A stretch of DNA of 64,000 nucleotides from a virus, in the IMG/VR virus record IMGVR_UViG_3300027801_002517, positions 93,370-157,369 of that record; one strand, written 5' to 3'. The notes beneath the pieces are model-generated. The model ran no database searches and had not been told where the DNA came from. It worked only from the letters and a program-made list of their open reading frames with translations. The position numbers and the translations under genes were made by a program. The first letter of the stretch is position 1, and each line of letters begins with the position of its first letter. Of this stretch, positions 46,401 to 54,291 are shown piece by piece.

Positions 46401-47841
46401 ATATAATATCAAACCACAAACATTAAGTACCGTTGATTATCTTAATACTGAAATAAAAGATACCTTTAATAGTAGTGTGGCTAGTGTTGTTCATAGATTA
46501 GTATTTACCACTTCTAATAACACAACTGGTGTTTTAGTAGAAAATGACTTTAGAAATGGTACTATGTCTAATAGTGCTTCATATGCTTCTACTGCAAATC
46601 CCACGGTTACTATTAATGGAGATATAAATCTTAGAGGTAAAATTAATTATTCTGATGGCACTTCTGCTTCTAGCTTTATCGGTCAAAATGTTAGTGCTGG
46701 TTCTGGTATATCTGCATCATATCCTAATGCTAATACTGTTAAATTTGATTTAGATATTTTAGAATTACAAAATGTATCTGATGTTTCTGTAAATACATTA
46801 AGCACAAAAAGTTATGTTCCTGTGCATGTTGATGGTGGTACAGCACTTGGTGGCAATGTTTTAGGAAGGATGTCATTTACTGAGCTTACAGATTTTGTTG
46901 GCAGTGGTTACGCATCTGTTGTGGGCAATGAGAATCATTTCTTTGCTCCTCCTCAAGATGAGAAAAATATTAGTCAAGTTCAAAATAGCGGTAGTGTGTT
47001 CATTGGACCTGGAGTTGGCCATTTATCCAGTGGCTGGAAGCACTCTGTTATGATTGGTACGAATGCTGGTTATGGTGCCTCAGCAAATAATAGTAATTTA
47101 TCTATAGATACAGCATCTACATTTATTGGATATAATGCTGGACGAGAAGCGGATAACATTTCCAATGGTTTATTTATTGGCACAAATGCTGGTGATTATG
47201 CTAGAGGAGCTAATGGATCAATATTTATAGGGCAAAATGCTGGTTCGTATTCGGAAAATACTGAATCTATTGGTATTGGTAAAAATGCTTTAAGAGGTTC
47301 TGTTGATAGTAACGATGCTAGTGCTGGTAATATTGAAATTGTAGCAAATCTACAAGATAACCAAAGGTTGTTATACAATAAAGGTTCTTATTCTAATCTT
47401 CTGAATATTCAAAATACAATCGCTGGAGATACATCTCTAAGAAGAATTTCTATTGGAGATACTGTCATTGGTCCTGATGCTGTCCTCTCTGTAAGAAAAG
47501 ACAACACAATCACAGGACACTCCACTACAGATTATATTCAAACTTGGTGGCATAATGACACAAAAGTTGCTCATATCGATTGTAGTGGTAATTTTGAAAG
47601 TCTTGATTATCCACAAGTGATAGAGGGATTCACCACCACTCAAATCCTGGGACCAACTCAATATACCGCACCAGTTAGTGGTAAAATTGTAAAAAGAAAT
47701 TCTGATTTCTCAACTGGCTCAGAAACTTGGGTTGTAAATAGAGATTCCACTTTAGCTATAGATCAAGATTCATTTGTTGTAGCTTATCTGGTTAATGGTG
47801 AATATCGACCGATACACGTTGCTTGTTCTGGTTCAATATAA
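43453..47841 (+). CDS. Very long fibre protein with Gly/Asn collagen-like and head-domain repeats
   Basis: 1,462 residues. Blocks such as NTAIGSQSI, NVGVGVSALGG, GNIGIGNYTL and NIAIGHAAG are left-handed beta-roll repeats of trimeric fibres and adhesins. Similar sets recur near residues 820-900 and 1190-1280. Between them are beta sandwich domains. It is a candidate long tail fibre or head fibre and presumably binds the host. No chaperone domain is seen at the end. AAGGACTAGATAA precedes the ATG. Confidence 0.8.
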   Translation: MILSKQEFINSLTNYLPDNANQEISPLDLRTVITNLADSIHLMTVSNSIDADNVGTKSTRTSILGEQALGKLDLAGRSTSDNSVFGYNALYGNYDGTHNTAIGSQSISCNVYGDHNVGVGVSALGGNTTGSGNIGIGNYTLHRGRTGSFNIAIGHAAGNYIGEADSYKFYVGAIPIEQDEDCVVDTTSRLPLMYGNLENNRLAVNTNGLHDFGNFQVAGDASPSVNASTNLGHGSKHWKMAYISSGISYPNSGTLTIFSDAPKGAGFPDQYNLTVRQHFDGNGNIGFGTNAPSGDHGLITVAGNIVPSKSGVYSLGHPSLPWDGHFNDVTISGQFYANDVTYNTIGECLYECKTLHLGSSGLCDEGDGFHNSAVCGYLADAALEGAGFEIHASGSDYVRDYRLIYKQPDVSIQSDALLADNSFSRSHFESNISLSVAEGMHIRTQRVLGRDQTSIINESGYNGLIIATDKSLSIASGSYMTFGQVNNASGNYPGRGNVSFFAASGDNTYDLAIASVNSGSLDNTSLSNAVRVGLDFTTAVADTNRSRFSLRQYNFGHPDYDRFVIGSEGGKYREHDHTRVFEPITIAKSGMYVGISNYERTEGSAPEMPQAHLHVQGANNGPFAANTVVRIGTRTGDTSKDSIFELTGNGPEGASGLRVSYDTSTDYIDFSTIATDSNHFATTSGFMSVTNNNYVGIGSTIVGTTRKFTPIEPLTINHFDSGASGTIAMKEQEKNPGNTADYGKIYVKPKSGTGQTQALFFLDDAGNEFDLVSNIIDNTSTVFTDEYRNTFAGSGTPNSLPVSSNNPDNAGYGSESLNSISSSSGNTVVGNRSLNKMTTGDLNTIVGNDNLRYQSGGMNNNVIVGQHNLDSGNSSSYNNVIIGNNNFNSIDTAADNSIIIGNSVATNGADWSDKLLIGYGADPLISGQLTGSKSLTINEADFYVTNGNIVAGGNIVAGGNIASSGNITTNGDFIIQDNDKSIEYNIKPQTLSTVDYLNTEIKDTFNSSVASVVHRLVFTTSNNTTGVLVENDFRNGTMSNSASYASTANPTVTINGDINLRGKINYSDGTSASSFIGQNVSAGSGISASYPNANTVKFDLDILELQNVSDVSVNTLSTKSYVPVHVDGGTALGGNVLGRMSFTELTDFVGSGYASVVGNENHFFAPPQDEKNISQVQNSGSVFIGPGVGHLSSGWKHSVMIGTNAGYGASANNSNLSIDTASTFIGYNAGREADNISNGLFIGTNAGDYARGANGSIFIGQNAGSYSENTESIGIGKNALRGSVDSNDASAGNIEIVANLQDNQRLLYNKGSYSNLLNIQNTIAGDTSLRRISIGDTVIGPDAVLSVRKDNTITGHSTTDYIQTWWHNDTKVAHIDCSGNFESLDYPQVIEGFTTTQILGPTQYTAPVSGKIVKRNSDFSTGSETWVVNRDSTLAIDQDSFVVAYLVNGEYRPIHVACSGSI

Positions 47842-47853
47842 TAAGGACGAATT

Positions 47854-50800
47854 ATGCCAACTGTTACCGGGGTGTATCATCTCAGGCCCATCTCTAATAT
47901 CACCTCTAATATGGATGATTGTCCATTTGGTGCTATTGATGATAACATGTTTAAGGGATTTAATGCTGATAGTGAATCGGCTTTTGCTACTGAATATTGT
48001 TTGAATGATGGTGCAAAATCTGCATTCACCAGTGGAGTTCATAGGGTTAGTGATATTCCAGCTAATCCAGGGGCGGTTGTTAGTGGTGTCACACTTTGGT
48101 CTTATTCTTCAGGTATTAGTACTGGTAGTACTGGTAGTACTAGTATTTTTAAAGGTGGTGGCAGTGGGGTAGACCATCTGGTTTCAGGAAGTGTAAAGTT
48201 AGATAATCAGTGGTATCATGATGCATATGGTCCCGCTATGGCTACATCTGGTGCTCATGATGGTGCTTGGGCTGCATATAAATTCCCTGAATATGAAGGT
48301 TCTGGATTAAGAGATTCTGCCGTTTCTAATATGGCAATAAACTTAGTTTCTCCACCCCAACTTGAAGATGATGAGTTTCGAATATATGCTGCATATTTAG
48401 AAGTTACTTGGACTCAAGAAGTTGAGTTCGATCATTTCTTATGTAATTGTCCCGAGAAGACTGGTATTTTAGTGCCAAACTTTGATGGTACTACTGCTCA
48501 TAATACTTCTCCCAATACTGATGGTGATACTAATTTCGTCATAGTTGGTGGACCATCTCATCGATATGCTGCGATGAATAATGGTGTATTAACTCCCGAT
48601 GATAGTGATTATATTCGGCGGGCGGCACAGCAAGGTGATGGTCCAAGCACTGTAACGGCATTTTTTGGTTTTGAAGATATGCCATTTGATTTTGATATAT
48701 TGAGTTCTGGATCTTTAAGAATTAGAGATAAAGGGAAGTCGGACTTGGATGTTCCGAATGAAGGTTTAAAATATCAATTTTTTAAGATTGATGAAACAAC
48801 TCCTTTAACAAATGAGATTATACACTCAGGCCAAAAGCCTCCTGGTGATACAGATATTTTTGGTAGTTTTACTAATAGATTAATTAATTTCAATTTAACT
48901 GGAGATATTGATAAAACTTCTTGGGATAATGCATTACTTAAAGTCACCCACTTTGATCCTCCCGGAACACCAGGTGAAGATAAAGATTACAGAATCTCTG
49001 AAATGGAACTATTAGTAGGTTATATCCGTCAGCCAATACCTATTCCATTTCCTTTATCATCTGGTGCTTGTTGTTCTTATGCTGCTAAATTTGATGATAA
49101 TTTACTTACTCCTTGTGCAAATTCATTACCAGTTTACCCAATTCTTACAGAGACGAATACGGCAAGTGGTTTAAAAATTGCAAATAGTTTACCTGTTGCC
49201 AGCATTAATAATCATATTGCTACTAATGGTTCTGGTAACAGAGTTGTATTCTCTCGGCATTTAACCAATTCTACTTCTGATTGGCCGAGTGGCACTTACG
49301 CACAAGTATTTCAAGAAAATGCTTCTTCTTGGGATATACTTGGAACACCTATAAACAGTGGTTCTTATTTGACAGAGACATTAACTGATCACTTAGAAAT
49401 TGTATCTGTTGATATGAATACAAGTGGTAATATGTTTGCGGTTTGCTGGAAAGAGAACCAATATATAGACTATAATAGTTGTGATGAGACACCCATACCT
49501 TTAAATGATGATTATCATGTTGGTGTTTATTATTGGTCTGATTCAGATTCCAACTGGAAAAGACGTGGTAATTATATAAGTTCACCCATGAGTTCTTATG
49601 TTTATGCGAATGGCAATGGAGAATTAGTTAGAAATCCAGGTTCTTTTGGTGATCAAATCAAGATGACTTCATCGGCTGATCGCATATTTATAAAAAATAA
49701 TCCAGCAGATCCTAATAGTCAGCAAAGTGTAGAAGCTTATAATTGGGATGGTACTCAATGGAATTATTATAGTACAATAGAAGTTGGTAGATTAGATTAT
49801 AGCGATAGATATACTGATGGTATTTTTGACGTGCCTTTATCTGAATATCCTGTTGCCCCATCTGGTGATTATTGTCCTGCTCCAATTACTTCGGGTATCT
49901 ATAATTATACTTTAGCTTTTGAAAGTATCATTGATGGCAATCCAGATCCAGCTAATGAGTACAAACTTATACGATCTAATTTTGCAAGCGATGTCTCCAT
50001 TGATTCTAATGATCAATATATTATTATAGCCCATGCAAATGCCTATATACACAGATCAAATGACGGTGTAATCAAACTATTAAAAAAAATTGGATCTTCT
50101 TATTCTATACTTAATTCTTTTTTTGGTGAATTAATTTACCAAGATTCCAATAATAGTGATTTTCACGGTCCAACAGAATCTGCTAAGTTTGGATTTTCTG
50201 CTGACATATCTTCTGATGGCAAATTTATTATAGGTGGTGCTCCTGCGTATAATAGCAACAGAGGATATGTAAAAATACATTACCAAAAATCTGTACAAGG
50301 TTTAGATGAAAGTTGGCCACACCTTGGTCAAGAAATTATTGGAAACTATTCTTATTCTGCTGGGCGGTTTGGTTTTGATGTTGCTATAGCCACTGGTAAA
50401 TCTAGTGAAACATCGCTTGTATCTTATAGCCCAGTTGTAGTTATTGGTGCTCCATATGTAGACCAATCTGGCACAGATGCTGGAATGATAGCAATCTATA
50501 GATACAAAGATAAAACAGCAGCTACAGACCCTTGGGAGCTTGTTCAGGAAATTCAAGGTCCAATAGCTAATGGTAAATTTGGGTATTCAGTCGCAATAGA
50601 TGATCTTGGTGAAACTATAGCAGTTGGTATGCCACATACGACAGAAAAAGGTCGTGTTTATATTTATAAATACAATTCTACTACAGATCAGTATGAAATT
50701 AAAAAATCAATTTTAGAAGACTATCCTTATGAGTCTAGTTTTATTGAGGGTGACTGCGATGGAGATCTGTTTGGATTTTCTGTAGATATTAATGGCAATG

Positions 50801-51612
50801 ATGGAAACTATCTTATAGCTGGGGCACCCAATTTTAGTACTGGTATTGTCCCTCAAGCCAATCGTGGGTATGTTAAATCATTCATATATAAAAATAATAA
50901 ATGGGTTACCGTACAATCTGATATTGATTCAAGTAAAAGCGATGTATTTATTGGGGGTCATACAGGCAGACGATTAGGATATGCGGTATCCATATCAAAT
51001 GATGGTACTAGAATTGCGTTTAGTGCTTTAAATGCTAGTACTGGTAAAAGTTTTGTTCAAGTTTTTGATTTAATACAACCCGATGTTTCTTTACCCAAGT
51101 GGTATTATCCAGTTAATAGGACTGGTACAAATTCTGGATATATTACGGATGGAACTAGTGATTACGGAACTAATATATCTTTAGGTGGCGATAAAATAGT
51201 TATCTCCTCAGATGAGTTAGGAATTGATATTTTAGATTTAGTAAGAACTGATTCTAGTGTTACCATTTTAGCCAATCCTCATTTGCACGGTCCTTATGCG
51301 GATGTATTTAATAGTTCATCTGACACTAAGTTATCTACTTCTCTCAAGAAGAAAAGTAAAACCGCATATTGTTTAGCATTGCGTAAGCAGGGTTTTGATT
51401 CTGCGGGCACAAAATATTCATTTTTTGTTCCAGGTCAGAAATGGTTTTTAGATCCAGATTTATTAATTCAATATCCAGACGGTATATACAAATCAATTGG
51501 ACCTTCTGTCGGTACTTCTGAATTTGAAGAGGGTTGGGCTGAAATTTCTAATGGCGAAGTCATAAAGGGTGGCACACTTATGAGTTATGACTATCCTGCA
51601 GCAAATAAGTAA
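47854..51612 (+). CDS. Large virion protein with FG-GAP-like beta-propeller repeats
   Basis: 1,252 residues. The second half holds repeats of the FG-GAP/integrin propeller type: FGFSADISSDGKFIIGGAPA, FGYSVAIDDLGETIAVGMP, FGFSVDINGNDGNYLIAGAP and LGYAVSISNDGTRIAFSAL. The first half is a Gly/Ser-rich sandwich with GACCSYAAK. Such propellers bind glycans or proteins, so a receptor-binding role is likely. AATAAGGACGAATT precedes the ATG. Confidence 0.75.
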   Translation: MPTVTGVYHLRPISNITSNMDDCPFGAIDDNMFKGFNADSESAFATEYCLNDGAKSAFTSGVHRVSDIPANPGAVVSGVTLWSYSSGISTGSTGSTSIFKGGGSGVDHLVSGSVKLDNQWYHDAYGPAMATSGAHDGAWAAYKFPEYEGSGLRDSAVSNMAINLVSPPQLEDDEFRIYAAYLEVTWTQEVEFDHFLCNCPEKTGILVPNFDGTTAHNTSPNTDGDTNFVIVGGPSHRYAAMNNGVLTPDDSDYIRRAAQQGDGPSTVTAFFGFEDMPFDFDILSSGSLRIRDKGKSDLDVPNEGLKYQFFKIDETTPLTNEIIHSGQKPPGDTDIFGSFTNRLINFNLTGDIDKTSWDNALLKVTHFDPPGTPGEDKDYRISEMELLVGYIRQPIPIPFPLSSGACCSYAAKFDDNLLTPCANSLPVYPILTETNTASGLKIANSLPVASINNHIATNGSGNRVVFSRHLTNSTSDWPSGTYAQVFQENASSWDILGTPINSGSYLTETLTDHLEIVSVDMNTSGNMFAVCWKENQYIDYNSCDETPIPLNDDYHVGVYYWSDSDSNWKRRGNYISSPMSSYVYANGNGELVRNPGSFGDQIKMTSSADRIFIKNNPADPNSQQSVEAYNWDGTQWNYYSTIEVGRLDYSDRYTDGIFDVPLSEYPVAPSGDYCPAPITSGIYNYTLAFESIIDGNPDPANEYKLIRSNFASDVSIDSNDQYIIIAHANAYIHRSNDGVIKLLKKIGSSYSILNSFFGELIYQDSNNSDFHGPTESAKFGFSADISSDGKFIIGGAPAYNSNRGYVKIHYQKSVQGLDESWPHLGQEIIGNYSYSAGRFGFDVAIATGKSSETSLVSYSPVVVIGAPYVDQSGTDAGMIAIYRYKDKTAATDPWELVQEIQGPIANGKFGYSVAIDDLGETIAVGMPHTTEKGRVYIYKYNSTTDQYEIKKSILEDYPYESSFIEGDCDGDLFGFSVDINGNDGNYLIAGAPNFSTGIVPQANRGYVKSFIYKNNKWVTVQSDIDSSKSDVFIGGHTGRRLGYAVSISNDGTRIAFSALNASTGKSFVQVFDLIQPDVSLPKWYYPVNRTGTNSGYITDGTSDYGTNISLGGDKIVISSDELGIDILDLVRTDSSVTILANPHLHGPYADVFNSSSDTKLSTSLKKKSKTAYCLALRKQGFDSAGTKYSFFVPGQKWFLDPDLLIQYPDGIYKSIGPSVGTSEFEEGWAEISNGEVIKGGTLMSYDYPAANK

Positions 51613-51621
51613 GGGAATAAA

Positions 51622-53241
51622 ATGGTTACACCCCTATTTACTAGGCAAACATTCAATTTTGATATAAATGATAGTGGCGATTTACTCGTTGTGGGATTGC
51701 CATATGCCGATATTGCATCTGGAACAGCACCTAATAGACAAGCACAAAGACAAGAGAATGGTGCTTTTATAACATTCACTGATAGACCATCTGGTGATTC
51801 AGTAACTGGCTCAGGGTTTATTTCTTCGTCATATTTTAGAAATAATTTAGATACGGATGTTTCTGGTATTTCTGGTAGTTCATTTGGTCATTCTGTTTCT
51901 TTAAATGGTAAAGGTGATAGATTAGCTGTCATTGCAGATCCAAACATATTTGGTTCTGGATTATTTCATGTGTTTGAGTCTGGATCTAATAATCTGGGAA
52001 GTTGTTTATATCCTAATTCGTGGGTTGATATTAGTGTCTCAGGCGTTTCAGGTGTTCGTATTCCAAGTTCTCACTCTGCAATACAACTTGATTCATCTGG
52101 CAATTCATTAATTACACACAGAAGTAAGTTTCAAAATTTTGATTCTTATGTATCAATTGATAAGATATATAGATATGAATACAAGTATGATACTTGCTCA
52201 AGTGATTATACTTGGTATAGAACTTCTATAATAGCTAAACACGAAAATGACACATATGATCGTATTGGCTTAGGTTCACAAGCAGCATTTTCTGATAATG
52301 GTTATAGAGTTGCCGCTACATATAATGTTTCGACACTTGAAAATGGTATTGGTACTTTTCATCAATACGGAGATGTATTTCTTGTTTATAATGAAACTGA
52401 TACTGGAACGTCTTTTACTGGTTTTGAGGGTAAACCTACATTTGGTTGTGAAGACTGGGTTTATGAGGGTGATTGTTTAACGAGACCATATTCCGTTTAC
52501 ACTTCTGGTCAATTATGCACTAATGTTACATGTCTGTCTGCTCTTCCTACTACTACAAGTACTTCCACATCATTACCTCCGGGTGTTGATCCTAATCCTA
52601 CATCAACTACGAATCCTCCCACAACAACTACTTCGACTACTATTGATCCTACGACTGAAAATCCAAGTGATCCTAAAGGAGCGTGTTGTTATACAAACGA
52701 TACTCAGACAAATCTATGTCAATATGTCACGGAGGCTAAATGTGCTGAAATAGGTAACGCTCCAGATGCACTTGGGAGTTTTACTTGGCAGAAAGGTGTA
52801 GCATGTTATCCCGATCCTTGTAATAATTGTGACTGTCCTGATAGTTTTAGTGGTCCAGTATTTTATCAGAATTTAAATACCATTGAATCGAATAAGTGCA
52901 ATTTTAATACTACTATTACTGCCTTAGCGGTTACAGAAACTACTGCTTATAAAATATATGAATTTGATGGAGTTTTAGAGTGTGGAGATCATTTTTATTA
53001 TAAAGCAAGATGTTTAAGGGGTGTTCCAGCTCCTGCCGAAGACGGAGATGCTCATAAGTGGGAAATTTTACAGGTACATATGGACTGTTTTAATAATTTT
53101 AAATGGAGACGTAGTACACAAGCTGATAAAGAACTTTTTAGTACATTCAATCATCATGGAACATGTACAGATCCTCCAACTTTTACTGTTACGCACACTT
53201 CAGATGGATATGATTATTGTAATTGTTGTGATAGTAAGTAG
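51622..53241 (+). CDS. FG-GAP-like virion protein with mucin-like linker and Cys-rich tail
   Basis: 539 residues. It begins as a continuation of the propeller style (FDINDSGDLLVVGLPYADIA, FGHSVSLNGKGDRLAVI). At about residues 305-350 a Thr/Ser/Pro-rich linker (LPTTTSTSTSLPPGVDP and more) resembles mucin O-glycosylation sites. A Cys-rich end follows (GACCYTND, TEAKCAEIG, ACYPDPCNNCDC), as in some bacterial surface proteins. The next gene encodes a glycosyltransferase. TAAGGGAATAAA precedes the ATG. Confidence 0.75.
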   Translation: MVTPLFTRQTFNFDINDSGDLLVVGLPYADIASGTAPNRQAQRQENGAFITFTDRPSGDSVTGSGFISSSYFRNNLDTDVSGISGSSFGHSVSLNGKGDRLAVIADPNIFGSGLFHVFESGSNNLGSCLYPNSWVDISVSGVSGVRIPSSHSAIQLDSSGNSLITHRSKFQNFDSYVSIDKIYRYEYKYDTCSSDYTWYRTSIIAKHENDTYDRIGLGSQAAFSDNGYRVAATYNVSTLENGIGTFHQYGDVFLVYNETDTGTSFTGFEGKPTFGCEDWVYEGDCLTRPYSVYTSGQLCTNVTCLSALPTTTSTSTSLPPGVDPNPTSTTNPPTTTTSTTIDPTTENPSDPKGACCYTNDTQTNLCQYVTEAKCAEIGNAPDALGSFTWQKGVACYPDPCNNCDCPDSFSGPVFYQNLNTIESNKCNFNTTITALAVTETTAYKIYEFDGVLECGDHFYYKARCLRGVPAPAEDGDAHKWEILQVHMDCFNNFKWRRSTQADKELFSTFNHHGTCTDPPTFTVTHTSDGYDYCNCCDSK

Positions 53242-53250
53242 GCAAAACTT

Positions 53251-54279
53251 ATGAAACTAACAATAGGAATGGCACACCACGATGATTTTCATGGTGCTTA
53301 TTTTACAATCCAAGATATAAGGAAAGAGTTATCTTTCAATGGTAGAGACGATATATTAAATAATATTGAATTTCTTGTTGTGGACAATAATCCTCATAGT
53401 AAGCATGGTCAAGCATTAAGTAGTTTTTTACGAAACCAGGTGCCTAATAGTAAGTATATTAGACATAGTTCTACTGTTGGTACTTCCGTATCAAGAAATA
53501 AGATAGTCGAAGAAGCAAGTGGCGATTTTGTATTAATTATGGATTGCCATGTTTTACTATGTCCATCAACTTATGTAATAACTAAGTTATTTAGATTTTT
53601 AGATAAGAATCCAAATACTAAAGATTTATATTCAGGGCCGCTTGTTTATGATAACCTCAAGAACAATTCAACACATTATAATGACGGTTGGGGAGCAGAG
53701 ATGTGGGGTAAATGGGGTTCTACATTTTCCTGTCAATGCGGTGAAAACTTTTCTTTGAGACAAAGGGGGGATTCTGGAAATTGTGACTATGTTCATCTTC
53801 TCTCGCAAGTTCCGTTAGAAAAGTGTATAAAATGTAATAAAGAATATCCCAAAATATCTTATTTTAGCAATGAAAAAACACTTAAAGATCTTGGCTATTA
53901 TCAACTTGGATTTAAAGATGATCCACCATTTGAGATTTTTGGTCAAGGTTTAGGTTTATTTTTAACAAAAAAAGATACTTGGTTAGGGTTTAACCCGCAC
54001 TGTAGAGGTTTTGGTGGAGAAGAAATTTATATTCATACCAAATACAGAAATTATGGTCGCAAAGCAATCTGTCTGCCTTTCTTAAGATGGCTTCATAGAT
54101 TTACTCGTCCAGATGGTGTTAGTTATCCCCTTACTTTAGAAAACAAAGCAAGAAATTATGTCTTAGAATTTGTCGAGCTTGGTTTAGATTTACAGCCAAT
54201 TTATGATAATTTCCATAGGCTACCAAAAGAAGTTATAGATTCTTTTGTTTATGAAGCAAAAAACATATATCATTCATAA
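53251..54279 (+). CDS. Glycosyltransferase, GT-A fold, polypeptide-GalNAc-transferase-like metal site
   Basis: 342 residues. A GT-A start (IEFLVVDNNPHSKHG), SRNKIVEEASGDFVLIM then DCH (D98-x-H100), a Cys-containing insertion (CQCGEN, CIKCNKE), GFGGEEIYIHTKYRNYG (253-270) and WLHRF with H282. The D-x-H, GGE and late His arrangement is that of polypeptide GalNAc-transferases (GT27), where these residues bind metal and acceptor. Gene order suggests it modifies the Thr-rich linker of the preceding virion protein. Sugar donor unknown. Confidence 0.75.
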   Translation: MKLTIGMAHHDDFHGAYFTIQDIRKELSFNGRDDILNNIEFLVVDNNPHSKHGQALSSFLRNQVPNSKYIRHSSTVGTSVSRNKIVEEASGDFVLIMDCHVLLCPSTYVITKLFRFLDKNPNTKDLYSGPLVYDNLKNNSTHYNDGWGAEMWGKWGSTFSCQCGENFSLRQRGDSGNCDYVHLLSQVPLEKCIKCNKEYPKISYFSNEKTLKDLGYYQLGFKDDPPFEIFGQGLGLFLTKKDTWLGFNPHCRGFGGEEIYIHTKYRNYGRKAICLPFLRWLHRFTRPDGVSYPLTLENKARNYVLEFVELGLDLQPIYDNFHRLPKEVIDSFVYEAKNIYHS

Positions 54280-54291
54280 TAGGAAAATATT

